From the NCBI RefSeq assembly GCF_018130785.1, contig NZ_JAFCJT010000005.1, forward strand, positions 62,001 to 126,000: a stretch of 64,000 nucleotides of DNA, written 5' to 3'. The notes under the pieces were generated by a model that did not search any database, was not told the origin of the DNA, and worked only from the letters and a program-made list of their open reading frames with translations. Every line of letters begins with the position of its first letter. Within the stretch, counting starts at the first letter, position 1. The DNA is from Bradyrhizobium liaoningense (GTDB lineage Bacteria > Pseudomonadota > Alphaproteobacteria > Rhizobiales > Xanthobacteraceae). Positions 1-8,639 of this stretch are shown here, piece by piece. The position numbers were made by a program, and so were the translations under genes.

Positions 1-369
1 AAGCGGCCGTTATCCTCCATGTCCCCGACCATCGTGCTCAAGGACGGCAAGCCGGTGCTGGTGACAGGCTCGCCCGGCGGCAGCCGCATCATCTCGACCG
101 TGCTCCAGGTCATCGTCAACGTGCTCGACTACAAGATGGATGTGGCCGCCGCCGTGGCGGCACCGCGGCTGCATCACCAATGGCTGCCGGACGAGGTTCG
201 CATCGAGAGCGGCTTTCCCGGCGATGTGCTGTTCGAGCTGAAGGCGATGGATCACCTCATCGTCGAGCCGATGGGACAGACCTCGGCCAATTCGATTCTG
301 GTGACGCCGAACGGCTCGCTCGGCGCGCCCGATCCGCGTACCCGCGGCGCGGCAGCCGCGGGACAGTAG
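1..369 (+). CDS. ggt: gamma-glutamyltransferase, C-terminal fragment (cut by window edge)
   Basis: The frame is open from base 1, so the gene begins outside the window and only about 122 residues of the small-subunit end are seen. Residues 3-10 read PLSSMSPT and residues 23-27 GSPGG, the Ser-Ser and Gly-Gly elements of the gamma-glutamyltransferase active site (family knowledge). The end reads GSLGAPDPRTRG, close to the usual GGT C-terminus. The enzyme is normally exported to the periplasm and self-cleaves; it removes or transfers the gamma-glutamyl group of glutathione and related peptides. The N-terminal half and signal peptide cannot be judged here. Confidence 0.85.
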   Translation, partial: KRPLSSMSPTIVLKDGKPVLVTGSPGGSRIISTVLQVIVNVLDYKMDVAAAVAAPRLHHQWLPDEVRIESGFPGDVLFELKAMDHLIVEPMGQTSANSILVTPNGSLGAPDPRTRGAAAAGQ

Positions 370-466
370 TCTCGCCATTGCATGGCACGGGAGCGCCCGC
401 CTGCTTGCGCGGGCTGCCCCGCGTGCTACCACCGCGCAGCTTTAAGGGACCGCCGGGGAAACGCAC

Positions 467-1762
467 ATGAGCACAACCGATCCGACCCAGCGCATTGAGC
501 GCGCGGAGATCGAAGACACCAGCCTTCTCGCCTTCTACCGCGATATGAACGGGCCGGAGCGGCGGACGTTCTGGGCCTGCGCGGCGGGCTGGGCGCTCGA
601 CGGCATGGACTTCATGATCTATCCGCTGGTGATCGGCACCATCATCGCGCTGTGGAAGGTCGATGCAGCTTCGGCGGGGCTCGCCGGCACCGTGACGCTG
701 CTGGCCTCCGCGATCGGCGGCTGGCTCGGCGGCTATCTCTCCGATCATATCGGACGTGTCAGGACGCTCCAGATCACCATCATCTGGTTCTCGTTCTTCT
801 CGCTGGTCTGCGCGGTCGTGCAGAATTTCGACCAGCTCCTGATCGCTCGCGCCGTGCTCGGCCTCGGCTTCGGCGGCGAGTGGGCGGCGGGCGCCGTGCT
901 GATGGGCGAGGCGATCCGGCCGCAATATCGCGGACGCGCAGTCGGCTCGGTGCAGTCGGGCTGGGCGGTCGGCTGGGGCCTCGCCGTGCTGTCGCAGGCG
1001 ATCCTGTTCTCACTGATGCCGGCCGAGACGGCGTGGCGCTGGATGTTCGTGATCGGCGCGCTGCCGGCGCTGCTGGTGTTCTACATCCGACGCTCCGTCA
1101 CCGAACCCGAGATCGCCGCCGAGGCCCGCGCCAAACAGGCTGCGAGCGGCGATCGTCCGGCGCTTTGGGAAATCTTCTCCGGCCCGATCCTGAAGACCAC
1201 GATCCTGGCCTCGCTGATGGCGACGGGCTGCCAGGGCGGCTACTACGCCGTCACCTTCTGGGTGCCTCAGTTCCTGACCAAGGAGCGGCACCTGTCGATC
1301 GTCGGTTCGACCGGCTATCTCTCGACGCTGATCATCGGCTCCTTCGTCGGCTATCTCGTCGGTGCCTGGCTCGCGGATCGCATCGGCAGGCGCAACCTGT
1401 TCCTGATCTTCTCGATCGGCGCCATGGCCGTGGTGCTGCTCTACACGCAGCTGCCGCTCACCAACGAGATCCTGTGGGTGCTCGGCTTCCCGCTGGGCTT
1501 CTTCGCCTCGGGCTATTTCTCAGGCATCGGCGCATTCCTGACCGAGCTCTATCCGACGCGGCTGCGCGGCTCCGGCCAGGGCTTCTGCTACAATTTCGGC
1601 CGCGGCATCGGCGCGCTGTTTCCGTTCCTGGTCGGCGCGCTCTCGGCGACGACGTCGCTGGCGAACGCGATCGCGATGTTCGCGGTGGTGGCCTACGCGG
1701 TGTTCTTCATCGCAGCGTTCGCGCTGCCGGAGACGCGCGGCCGCGTGCTGCACGCAGACTAG
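467..1762 (+). CDS. MFS transporter (metabolite:H+ symporter-like)
   Basis: A 431-residue polytopic inner-membrane protein with the spacing of twelve membrane segments. The MFS signature loop between segments 2 and 3 is present as DHIGRVRT (about residues 91-98), and its second-half counterpart as DRIGRR. The motif RAVLGLGFGGEWAAGAVLM near residue 130 is typical of the sialate/carboxylate and aromatic-acid symporter branches. The likely role is proton-driven uptake of a small organic acid; the substrate cannot be read from sequence. ATG follows a GGGGAAACGCAC leader that can serve as ribosome binding site. It stands alone, convergent with the downstream GST. Confidence 0.85.
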   Translation: MSTTDPTQRIERAEIEDTSLLAFYRDMNGPERRTFWACAAGWALDGMDFMIYPLVIGTIIALWKVDAASAGLAGTVTLLASAIGGWLGGYLSDHIGRVRTLQITIIWFSFFSLVCAVVQNFDQLLIARAVLGLGFGGEWAAGAVLMGEAIRPQYRGRAVGSVQSGWAVGWGLAVLSQAILFSLMPAETAWRWMFVIGALPALLVFYIRRSVTEPEIAAEARAKQAASGDRPALWEIFSGPILKTTILASLMATGCQGGYYAVTFWVPQFLTKERHLSIVGSTGYLSTLIIGSFVGYLVGAWLADRIGRRNLFLIFSIGAMAVVLLYTQLPLTNEILWVLGFPLGFFASGYFSGIGAFLTELYPTRLRGSGQGFCYNFGRGIGALFPFLVGALSATTSLANAIAMFAVVAYAVFFIAAFALPETRGRVLHAD

Positions 1763-1780
1763 TCGGGTGGCGTGGTCCCG

Positions 1781-1806
1781 GGGGCGGTGAGGAAATTTAC
1801 CGCCCC
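1781..1806. terminator. hairpin between convergent MFS and GST genes
   Basis: GGGGCGGT (1781-1788) and ACCGCCCC (1799-1806) form an 8-bp perfect stem around a 10-base loop, between two converging genes and overlapping the GST stop codon. There is no clear T-tract on either side, so intrinsic termination is only a possibility. Confidence 0.4.
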
Positions 1807-2462
1807 ACCTGATACGGCCCGCCCTTCTCCAGGGCTCTGGCGTACGCCGGCCGCGCGTGGATGCGCTCCAGGAATGCCATCGCCTTGGGATGGCCGAGCT
1901 CGAGCCCGCCACGCGCCTGGGCTGCTTCAAGCGGGAAGCTCATCTGAATGTCGGCGGCGGTGAACTCATTGCCGGCGAACCACTCGCTCTTGCCGAGCTC
2001 GCCTTCCCAGTAATCCATGTGCTGCTTGAGCTGCGGATTGACCAGCGCGGTGAGCGCCTGGTTGGAGACCTTGCGCACCAGTGGGCGAAGAAGCGCGGGC
2101 GCGCGCTTCGGCATCAGCGTGAATAGCAGCTTGAGCAGCAGCGGCTGCATCGCGGAGCCCTCCGCATAGTGCAGCCAATAGGTGAAGCGCAGCCGCTCCG
2201 GCGTGTTCGGCGGCGGAATCAGCCGGCCGTTGCCGTAGGTGGCGATGAGGTATTCGATGATCGCGCCTGATTCAGCGATGGTGTTGCCGTTGTCCGTGAT
2301 GACGGGCGACTTGCCGAGCGGATGGATGGCGCGCAGTTCCTTCGGCGCACGCATGTCCGGCTGGCGCTGATAGCGCACGATCTCGTAGGGCACGCCCAGT
2401 TCCTCGAGCAGCCACAGCACCCGCTGCGAGCGGGAATTGTTGAGGTGATGAACGGTCAGCAT
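1797..2462 (-). CDS. glutathione S-transferase family protein
   Basis: 221 residues from the ATG at 2462, which is preceded by a GGGGGG run; a longer frame exists upstream but MLTVHHLNNSRSQRVLWLLE is the classical GST start. The N-terminal thioredoxin-like domain (about 1-80) has NNSRSQRVLW with a likely catalytic Ser, the cis-Pro region KSPVI and the glutathione-contacting ESGAI. The C-terminal helical domain (about 90-215) has FTAADIQM, the N-capping box of GSTs. It is a cytosolic enzyme conjugating glutathione to electrophiles. It is divergent from the DUF2239 gene across a shared control region with ACCCGG(A/G)TAT elements. Confidence 0.88.
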   Translation of the reverse strand: MLTVHHLNNSRSQRVLWLLEELGVPYEIVRYQRQPDMRAPKELRAIHPLGKSPVITDNGNTIAESGAIIEYLIATYGNGRLIPPPNTPERLRFTYWLHYAEGSAMQPLLLKLLFTLMPKRAPALLRPLVRKVSNQALTALVNPQLKQHMDYWEGELGKSEWFAGNEFTAADIQMSFPLEAAQARGGLELGHPKAMAFLERIHARPAYARALEKGGPYQVGR

Positions 2463-2551
2463 CGTTGGGATCCCCCCGGCTAGGCGTGGTCGGTCGGCCG
2501 GTACGTGCCAGCCCGGGAACACAATGTCGAGCCATCCGGACGGATATTTTC

Positions 2552-2591
2552 ACCCGGATATATTGACGCTGACAATTTACCCGGGTATTAA
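2552..2591 (+). promoter_or_regulatory. sigma70-type promoter with two ACCCGG(A/G)TAT operator-like elements
   Basis: TTGACG (2563-2568) and TATTAA (2586-2591) are separated by exactly 17 bp, a near-ideal housekeeping promoter pointing into the DUF2239 gene. ACCCGGATAT (2552-2561) ends just upstream of the -35 box and ACCCGGGTAT (2579-2588) overlaps the -10 box; the copies are 27 bp apart start to start. A third related stretch, CCGGACGGATAT, begins at 2536. The placement is that of a repressor operator; the regulator is not identified. Confidence 0.65.
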
Positions 2592-2609
2592 AAGGCCAAC
2601 CTCATCAAT

Positions 2610-3206
2610 ATGGCAATGATCTCGATGCAAAGGACTTTCACAGCTTTCCAGGGCCAGCGCCGCCTGGCGTCCGGGTCGGCAGGAGAAGTCGCGCTGGTCG
2701 TCAAGCGGATGGCCCCACCGCCGGACGAGCCCATCATCATCTTCGAGGACGGCACGGGCCGATCGATCGACTTCGATCTGCGCGGCGGGGATCGGGAGGT
2801 GCTGGCGCGGTTGGCGAAGCTTGTCCCGCCCCCCGTTGAGGAGACCGTACCACCGAGCGAGCCGCGCGGTCGCGGTCGACCGAAACTCGGCGTGGTCGCG
2901 CGCGAGGTGACGCTGCTGCCGCGGCATTGGGAGTGGCTCGGCGCGCAGCCGGGCGGCGCCTCGGTCGCCCTGCGGAAGCTCGTCGATGAGGCAAGGCGCG
3001 CAAGCGGCGACAAGGACCGCGCGCGGCAGGCCCGCGATGCGGCCTATCACTTCATGTCGACCATGGCAGGTAACCTGCCGGCGTTCGAGGAAGCTTCGCG
3101 CGCCCTGTTCGCGGATGACCGGCGGCGCTTCACCGGACTGATCGCCGACTGGCCGGTCGACGTCCGCGACCACATCGTCAAGCTCGCCTACAGCGACCGC
3201 GCCTAG
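2610..3206 (+). CDS. DUF2239 family protein
   Basis: 198 residues, the usual length of the DUF2239 family, whose function is unknown. Visible family features are FTAFQG near the N-terminus, IIFEDGTGRSIDFDLRG (about 45-61) and the basic block GRGRPKLGVVAREVTLLP (about 88-105) followed by a helical C-terminal half. The basic block and the phrase TLLPRHWEWL recall nucleic-acid-binding proteins, but that is inference. ATG codons at 2610, 2616 and 2625 are all possible; 2610 is used because AAAGG lies upstream. It is transcribed from a strong promoter whose start would lie about a dozen bases before the ATG, and is likely repressed through the overlapping operator. Confidence 0.8.
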   Translation: MAMISMQRTFTAFQGQRRLASGSAGEVALVVKRMAPPPDEPIIIFEDGTGRSIDFDLRGGDREVLARLAKLVPPPVEETVPPSEPRGRGRPKLGVVAREVTLLPRHWEWLGAQPGGASVALRKLVDEARRASGDKDRARQARDAAYHFMSTMAGNLPAFEEASRALFADDRRRFTGLIADWPVDVRDHIVKLAYSDRA

Positions 3207-3295
3207 GCGCAGCCCTTTCTCTCACCCCATCGTCGGCCAAGCCGCGCGTGCATCGCGCGGCAACGGCTTTGCACGCCCCGATGAAAGGCAAATCC

Positions 3296-4645
3296 ATGTC
3301 CGCTCCAAAACCGCTCTGGACAACGTTCCTGCGCTTCCTCGCACCGCTGATGTTGAGCAATGCGCTGCAATCGCTGTTCGGCACGGTCAGCAATGTCTAT
3401 CTCGGCCAGATGATCGGCGTCGACGCGCTCGCAGCAGTCTCGGTGTTCTTCCCGGTGATGTTTTTTCTCTTCGCCTTCGTCATGGGTCTCAGCACCGGCG
3501 CCACTGTGCTGATCGGTCAGGCCTTCGGCGCGGGCGAGCACGGGAAGATCAAGAGCGTCGTGGGTACGACGCTCGCGATCGGCCTCCTGCTCTCGATTTC
3601 AGTTGCACTCGTCGGCGGGATCTTCAGCCGCCAACTGATGATGGCGCTCGCGACGCCCGCAGACATTCTCGACCAGGCCAGCGCCTATGCGCGCATCATG
3701 CTGCTCACCATGCCGCTCGGCTTCGTCTTCCTGCTGATGACGGCGATGATCCGCGGCGTCGGTGACGCCGTGACGCCGTTGCTGGCGCTGGCATTGTCGA
3801 CCGCGATCGGCCTGATCCTGACGCCGATGCTGATTCGCGGCTCGTTCGGTATTCCCGTGGCCGGCATCACCAGTCCGGCATGGGCGGCTGCGATTGCCAA
3901 CGCGCTGACGCTGCTCGTGCTGGCGGTCTATCTGCTGCGGAAGAAGCATGCGCTGGCACCGGACGCTGCGCTGCTGCGTCATCTGCGGCTTAATCGCGCC
4001 GTGCTCGCAAAGATCCTCGGCATCGGACTGCCGAGCGCGATCGGCATGGTGGTGATGGCGATTGCCGAACTGGTGTTGCTCGGTCTCATCAACGGCTACG
4101 GCTCTGAGGCTACCGCCGCCTACGGCGCGGTCAACCAGGTGCTGGGCTACACGCAGTTCACCGCGATGTCGATTTCGGTCGCGGTCTCGATCCTCGGCGC
4201 GCAAGCCATCGGTGGCGGCAACAAGGCGCTGCTCGACGGCATCGTGCGCACAGGTCTTGCGTTCAACATCGCGCTGACCGGCGGATTGGTGGCACTGATC
4301 TATCTCGTGCCGCGCGCCGTGCTCGGCCTCTTCATCACCGACGGCGCCGTGCTCGATCTGGCGAAAGGGCTGCTCTTCATCGCCCTGTGGAGCTCAGTGC
4401 CGTTCGGCCTGGCCACGGTATTTTCCGGCGCGATGCGTGCCGCCGGCGTGGCGCTCACGCCAATGCTGCTCTCGATCTTCTCCATTGTCGCGATCGAGCT
4501 TCCGGCTGCGGTGATCCTGAGCCGCACGATCGGCCTGAAGGGCGTATGGGCCGCCTATCCGATCGTGTTCTGCGCCATGTTCGTCTTGCAGATGGGCTAT
4601 TACTTCCTGGTCTGGCGCAAGCGGGCGACCCGGCGTCTGATCTGA
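3296..4645 (+). CDS. MATE family efflux transporter
   Basis: 449 residues with twelve hydrophobic segments in two homologous halves, the MATE architecture. The N-terminal half begins PLMLSNALQSLFGTVSNVYL and contains the family's GATVLIGQAFGAG stretch; the second half repeats it as ISVAVSILGAQAIGGGN. MATE proteins expel cationic drugs or metabolites using Na+ or H+. The ATG at 3296 is preferred over upstream ATGs (3248, 3281) because AAAGG stands 7 bases before it. It appears monocistronic. Confidence 0.9.
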   Translation: MSAPKPLWTTFLRFLAPLMLSNALQSLFGTVSNVYLGQMIGVDALAAVSVFFPVMFFLFAFVMGLSTGATVLIGQAFGAGEHGKIKSVVGTTLAIGLLLSISVALVGGIFSRQLMMALATPADILDQASAYARIMLLTMPLGFVFLLMTAMIRGVGDAVTPLLALALSTAIGLILTPMLIRGSFGIPVAGITSPAWAAAIANALTLLVLAVYLLRKKHALAPDAALLRHLRLNRAVLAKILGIGLPSAIGMVVMAIAELVLLGLINGYGSEATAAYGAVNQVLGYTQFTAMSISVAVSILGAQAIGGGNKALLDGIVRTGLAFNIALTGGLVALIYLVPRAVLGLFITDGAVLDLAKGLLFIALWSSVPFGLATVFSGAMRAAGVALTPMLLSIFSIVAIELPAAVILSRTIGLKGVWAAYPIVFCAMFVLQMGYYFLVWRKRATRRLI

Positions 4646-4735
4646 TCATCAAGATATTATGACCATCATTAAACGGTGGACCTGTGGCACGCCCTGCGCC
4701 ACAATGGATGAAAAGCCAGATCAGGGAGAACGATT

Positions 4736-5344
4736 TTGACCCGCACAGCCCCACAATTCCTGTTCGATTTCGGCAGCCCGAACGCCTATCTCAGCCATCT
4801 CGCGATCCCGGCGATCGAAAGCCGCATCGGCGTCAAATTCGAGTACGTTCCGATCCTGCTCGGTGGCATCTTCAAGTCGACCAACAACAAGTCGCCGGCC
4901 GAGACGCTGGCCGGCATCAAGAACAAGCGCGAATTCCAGGTGGTCGAGACCGAGCGCTTCATCAAGCGCTTCAAGGTCCAGCCCTATGTCATGAATCCGT
5001 TCTTCCCGGTCAACACGCTGAACCTGATGCGCACCGCGATCGCGGCCCAGGCCGAGGGCGTGTTCGAAAAATACGTCGAGGCCGCCTTCCACCACATGTG
5101 GCGCGAGCCGAAGAAGATGGACGACCCGGAAGTTGCGGCGAAGGCGCTTGTCTCGTCCGGACTCGATGCGCAAAAGCTATTCGCCCGCGCCCAGGAGCCC
5201 GAGGTCAAGGGCAGGCTGATCAAGAACACCGAGGAGGCCGTTGCCCGCGGCGCGTTCGGCTCGCCGACCTTCTTCGTCGGTAACGAGATGTTCTTCGGCA
5301 AGGAGCAGCTGCGCGAGGTCGAGGAGATGGTGCTGGGCGAATAG
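4736..5344 (+). CDS. 2-hydroxychromene-2-carboxylate isomerase / kappa-class GST-like protein
   Basis: 202 residues of the DsbA-fold GST-kappa/HCCA isomerase family. FDFGSPNAYL (about 10-19) is the family's glutathione-binding N-terminus, with Ser in place of the DsbA CXXC, and GAFGSPTFFVGNEMFFG (about 173-189) contains the cis-Pro and the closing G-x-D/E region. The enzyme isomerises 2-hydroxychromene-2-carboxylate in naphthalene degradation; many homologues act on unknown substrates with glutathione. Translation starts at TTG (4736) directly after AGGGAGA, with no nearby in-frame ATG. Confidence 0.85.
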   Translation: MTRTAPQFLFDFGSPNAYLSHLAIPAIESRIGVKFEYVPILLGGIFKSTNNKSPAETLAGIKNKREFQVVETERFIKRFKVQPYVMNPFFPVNTLNLMRTAIAAQAEGVFEKYVEAAFHHMWREPKKMDDPEVAAKALVSSGLDAQKLFARAQEPEVKGRLIKNTEEAVARGAFGSPTFFVGNEMFFGKEQLREVEEMVLGE

Positions 5345-5453
5345 CCCATTCTCCGGCGACAGAATGTGATCGCGGTACCATTCTGGATTGCTTCGCTTCG
5401 ACCGCAAGGGCGCCTATAGATAGGCCGCCAACAGCAACAATAAGGACAATCCC

Positions 5454-6377
5454 ATGCGTATCCTCGTGGTCGGCGCCGGCGCCATCGGCGGCTATTTTGG
5501 TGGCAGGCTGTTGCAGGCCGGCCGCGACGTCACCTTCCTGGTCCGGCCGCGGCGCGCCAGCGAGCTCGCGAGCGCCGGCCTCGTCATCAAGAGCCCGAAC
5601 GGCGACGTGACCTTGAAGAATCCGCCGACGGTGCAGGCCGACGCGCTCAAGGAAAATTTCGACGTCGTGCTCTTGAGCTGCAAGGCGTTCGACCTCGACG
5701 ACGCCATCAAGTCGTTCGCGGCCGCCGTCGGCCCGAACACCGTGATCATCCCCATGCTCAACGGCATGAGGCATCTTGACACGCTCGACGAAAAATTCGG
5801 CAAGGAGCGCGTGCTCGGCGGCCTCTGCGCCATCGCGGCGACCCTGAACGAGAAGCGCGAGGTGGTGCAGCTCCAGCCGATGCAATCGCTCAATTACGGC
5901 GAGCGCGACGGCAAACTGTCGGATCGGGTCAAGGCGATCGACGAGGCCTTCAAGAGCGGCATCAATGGCGCCGCCGCCAGCCAGAACATCATGCAGGACA
6001 TGTGGGAGAAGTGGGTGTTCCTGTCTTCGCTCGCCGCAAGCACCAGCCTGATGCGGACCTCCGTCGGCAACATCCTCGCGGCCCCCGGCGGCAGGGACTT
6101 CTTGCTCGGCATGCTGGACGAGACCAGTGCGATCGCCACCGCGTCGGGCTACACGCCGGGCGGCCCGTTTTTCGAGCGCGTGAAGGGCAACCTCACCACC
6201 GAGGGATCGCCGATGACGGCATCCATGTTCCGCGACATCAAGGCGGGCCTGCCGGTCGAAGCCGATCACGTCATCGGCGACCTCATCGCGCGCGCCGATG
6301 CAGCCAAGGTGCCGGTGCCGAAGCTGCGCATCGCGTATACGCATCTGAAGGCGTATGAGAAGCAGCGGGCGGGGTAG
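5454..6377 (+). CDS. ketopantoate reductase family protein (PanE/ApbA-like)
   Basis: 307 residues. The N-terminal Rossmann motif is VGAGAIGGYFGGRL (residues 5-18), followed by the two-domain layout of 2-dehydropantoate 2-reductase. PMLNGM at about 102-107 corresponds to the NG-loop of the family and KWVFLSSLAAST (about 188-199) to the catalytic-Lys helix. PanE uses NADPH to make pantoate for coenzyme A. Bradyrhizobia carry several paralogues, so the precise substrate is not certain and no symbol is assigned. Upstream spacing includes AAGGACAA for ribosome binding. Confidence 0.82.
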   Translation: MRILVVGAGAIGGYFGGRLLQAGRDVTFLVRPRRASELASAGLVIKSPNGDVTLKNPPTVQADALKENFDVVLLSCKAFDLDDAIKSFAAAVGPNTVIIPMLNGMRHLDTLDEKFGKERVLGGLCAIAATLNEKREVVQLQPMQSLNYGERDGKLSDRVKAIDEAFKSGINGAAASQNIMQDMWEKWVFLSSLAASTSLMRTSVGNILAAPGGRDFLLGMLDETSAIATASGYTPGGPFFERVKGNLTTEGSPMTASMFRDIKAGLPVEADHVIGDLIARADAAKVPVPKLRIAYTHLKAYEKQRAG

Positions 6378-6384
6378 CTTCAAG

Positions 6385-6542
6385 CTCCGCTGTCGTCCCG
6401 GGGCGCGCGCAGCGCGAGCCCGGGACCTATAACCACAGGGAGTGGTTATGGAGCGAGTTGCTCACCACCAGCCTTCGCCAAATTACTTCCTGTGGTTATG
6501 GATCCCGGATCTGCGCTTCGCTTGTCCGGGATGACAGCGGAG
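6385..6542. repeat. 158-bp imperfect inverted repeat (family A)
   Basis: The ends are inverted copies: CTCCGCTGTCGTCCCGG at the left and CCGGGATGACAGCGGAG at the right. Internal stretches GGTTATGGA and CCACAGG recur in the family A copy at 61805. It fills the space between the panE-like gene and cytochrome c gene and has no coding potential. Confidence 0.75.
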
Positions 6543-6562
6543 TTTGGTGATTGCACCTTCCG

Positions 6563-7156
6563 CTATTTGAAATACGCGAGATAGTGCGAGACCGCCGTGA
6601 TTTCCTCGTCGCTCATGTGATAGGCGACATCGGCCATCGCGGCGACGCCGCCGCCGACGCGCTGACCGGCCTTGTAGTCGTGCAGCGCCTTGACCAGATA
6701 TTCCTCGCGTTGGCCCGCGAGCCGCGCGACGGCCTTGGTGCCGGCAAAGCTATCCGTATGGCACGAGGCGCAGCGGCGGCCGACGGCAACTTGCGCGCCT
6801 TTTTTCGACAGGTCCGGATCCCCGTCTTCCGCGGCCTTCGGCGGCGTCATCTGCGCGAAATAGGCGCCGAAATTGCGGATGTCCTCGTTGGTGATCTCCT
6901 CGACGATCGGCTGCATCTGGTCGTTCTTGCGCGAGCCGGCGCGGAAGAACACGAGCTGCCACTGGATGAATTGATCGGGCTGGCCGGCCAGCGAGGGGAT
7001 GTTCTCCGTCTGCGAAATGCCGTTCTCGCCGTGACAGCCGGAGCAGACGGCGGCCTTCTCCTGGATCGCGGCGTTATCGGCGGCCTGAGCGCGGACGATT
7101 GCAAGTGCTGCGAGCGATAGCGTCACAGACAGAATTCCAAACCGAACGACTCGCAT
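6563..7156 (-). CDS. periplasmic diheme cytochrome c (c4-like)
   Basis: 197 residues with a signal peptide (about residues 1-25, cut after AQA) and two heme c motifs, CSGCH (about 38-42) and CASCH (about 132-136), each in a class I cytochrome c domain with a downstream Met ligand candidate (QMQPI; MADVAYHM). The tandem layout matches cytochrome c4. It would carry electrons in the periplasm. Immediately upstream on the same strand is a PQQ-type sugar dehydrogenase, so this cytochrome is a natural electron acceptor for it (inference); a terminator and a repeat lie between, so they are probably separate transcripts. Confidence 0.9.
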   Translation of the reverse strand: MRVVRFGILSVTLSLAALAIVRAQAADNAAIQEKAAVCSGCHGENGISQTENIPSLAGQPDQFIQWQLVFFRAGSRKNDQMQPIVEEITNEDIRNFGAYFAQMTPPKAAEDGDPDLSKKGAQVAVGRRCASCHTDSFAGTKAVARLAGQREEYLVKALHDYKAGQRVGGGVAAMADVAYHMSDEEITAVSHYLAYFK

Positions 7157-7172
7157 GGCTGATTTCTCCGAC

Positions 7173-7282
7173 TGTCATTGCCGGGCTTGACCCGCCTGCT
7201 TGGCGTCGGCCCGGCAATCCATCCCGTTTGCAAGGAGGTTTCTCGTTTGATGGATGCCCGGATCAAGTCCGGGCACGACGAA
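7173..7282. repeat. 110-bp imperfect inverted repeat (family B)
   Basis: The left arm reads TGTCATTGCCGGGCTTGACC and the right arm GATCAAGTCCGGGCACGACG, roughly inverted copies. It is non-coding and sits upstream of the cytochrome c gene. It is related in its arms to the element at 27917-28030. Confidence 0.65.
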
Positions 7283-7310
7283 CGCGTTCCGCTGCAAGCC
7301 TGTCACAAAC

Positions 7311-7345
7311 AAAAGAGGCTGCGGCCGTCATCCGGTCGCAGCCTC
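7311..7345 (-). terminator. intrinsic terminator of the PQQ-dehydrogenase gene
   Basis: On the minus strand a 13-bp stem (GAGGCTGCG with CGCAGCCTC, extended by four more pairs including one G-T) is followed by TTTTGTTTG. It begins 14 bases past the stop codon of the dehydrogenase gene. Confidence 0.85.
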
Positions 7346-7358
7346 GTGTCGTTCTACG

Positions 7359-8639
7359 CTACTTCTTACTGTAGCTGATGCGATAGATCGCGCCGGCCCA
7401 GTCGTCGGCGACGAGGATCGAGCCATCCTTGGCGAGGATGATGTCGTTGGGACGGCCGAGATAGCCCTGGTCGCCCTCGATCCAGCCGGAGGCGAACACC
7501 TCCTTCTTGGCGTTCTTGCCATCGGGGCCGACGATCACGCGCGTGATATTGCCGCCCTGGTACTTGTGGCGATTCCAGGAGCCGTGCTCGGCGATCAGGA
7601 TGTTGTTCTTGTACTCGGCGGGGAATTGGTCGCCGGTATAGAACTTCATGCCGAGCGGAGCGACGTGCGCGCCGAGGTTCAGCACGGGCGGCGTAAACTC
7701 GGAGCATTTGTGGCCCATCGCGAACTTCGGATCGGGCAGGTCGCCCTGGTGGCAATAGGGATAGCCGAAGTGCTCGCCGATCTTCGAGATCATGTTCAGC
7801 TTGTCGCTGGGCAGATCGTCGCTGATCCAGTCGCGCGCGTTCTCGGTGAACCAGAACTTGCCGGTGCGCGGATCGACGTCGCCGCCGACCGAGTTGCGAA
7901 CGCCGAGCGCATAGATTTCGGCGTTGCCGGTCTTGGGATCGACGCGCCGGATCTGCGAGACGCTGGTCGGGGGCACGCCGACGTTGAAGGGCGGTCCGAA
8001 CGGCAGGTAGAACCAGCCTTCCTTGTCGACGGCGATGTACTTCCAGCCATGCGCGGCATAGGACGGCATGTCGTCGTAGACGACCTTGCCGTCGCCGAGC
8101 TTGTCGAGATTGGCTTCGGCGTTGTCGTAACGGATCAGCTTATCGACCGCGATGACGTAGAGCGCGCCATCCCTAAAGGCGAGACCGGTGGGCATGTTCA
8201 GCCCTTTCAGGATGGTCTTGACCTCTTTCTTGCCGTTGTTGTCCTTGATGGCATAGACGTTGCCAAGGCCGAACGAGCCGACGAACAGCGTGCCCTTGTC
8301 ACCCCAGGCCATCTGGCGCGCCGCGAGAACGCCGGGCGCATAGACTTCGATCTTGAAGCCGGCCGGGAGCTTGATCTTCTTCATCATCGCGGCGAGCTCG
8401 GCCTCGGACGCGCCGGTCGGCGGGCCGGAGGGCGGCGCGAGGCCCTTCTGCGCCTCGGTCTCGTCGCCGAGGAACCAGTCGTCCGGCGGATGGGTCCAGA
8501 ACTCCTTGGTGCCGGATTCGTATTTCTTCAACTGGCGGTTCTTGTCCTGCTGCTGCGCATTGACTGCGCTTGTCCCCGCGAGAAGGGCAACCGCTGCAAG
8601 TGCCAGGACGGATTGAAAGACGGATTGATGGAATTTCAT
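7359..8639 (-). CDS. PQQ-dependent sugar dehydrogenase (sorbosone dehydrogenase family), secreted
   Basis: 426 residues. The N-terminus is a signal peptide (hydrophobic about 8-24, ending SAVNAQ). The rest is a beta-propeller of the soluble glucose/sorbosone dehydrogenase type, with GFKIEVYAPG, GYLGRPNDIILAKDGSILVADD and repeated blade motifs such as GHKCSEFTP. The enzyme oxidises an aldose or related sugar in the periplasm with PQQ as cofactor; the exact substrate is unknown. ATG 8639 is chosen over an adjacent GTG (8642) because AGGGGAG is at better spacing. The diheme cytochrome c gene follows on the same strand and is the probable electron acceptor. Confidence 0.85.
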   Translation of the reverse strand: MKFHQSVFQSVLALAAVALLAGTSAVNAQQQDKNRQLKKYESGTKEFWTHPPDDWFLGDETEAQKGLAPPSGPPTGASEAELAAMMKKIKLPAGFKIEVYAPGVLAARQMAWGDKGTLFVGSFGLGNVYAIKDNNGKKEVKTILKGLNMPTGLAFRDGALYVIAVDKLIRYDNAEANLDKLGDGKVVYDDMPSYAAHGWKYIAVDKEGWFYLPFGPPFNVGVPPTSVSQIRRVDPKTGNAEIYALGVRNSVGGDVDPRTGKFWFTENARDWISDDLPSDKLNMISKIGEHFGYPYCHQGDLPDPKFAMGHKCSEFTPPVLNLGAHVAPLGMKFYTGDQFPAEYKNNILIAEHGSWNRHKYQGGNITRVIVGPDGKNAKKEVFASGWIEGDQGYLGRPNDIILAKDGSILVADDWAGAIYRISYSKK

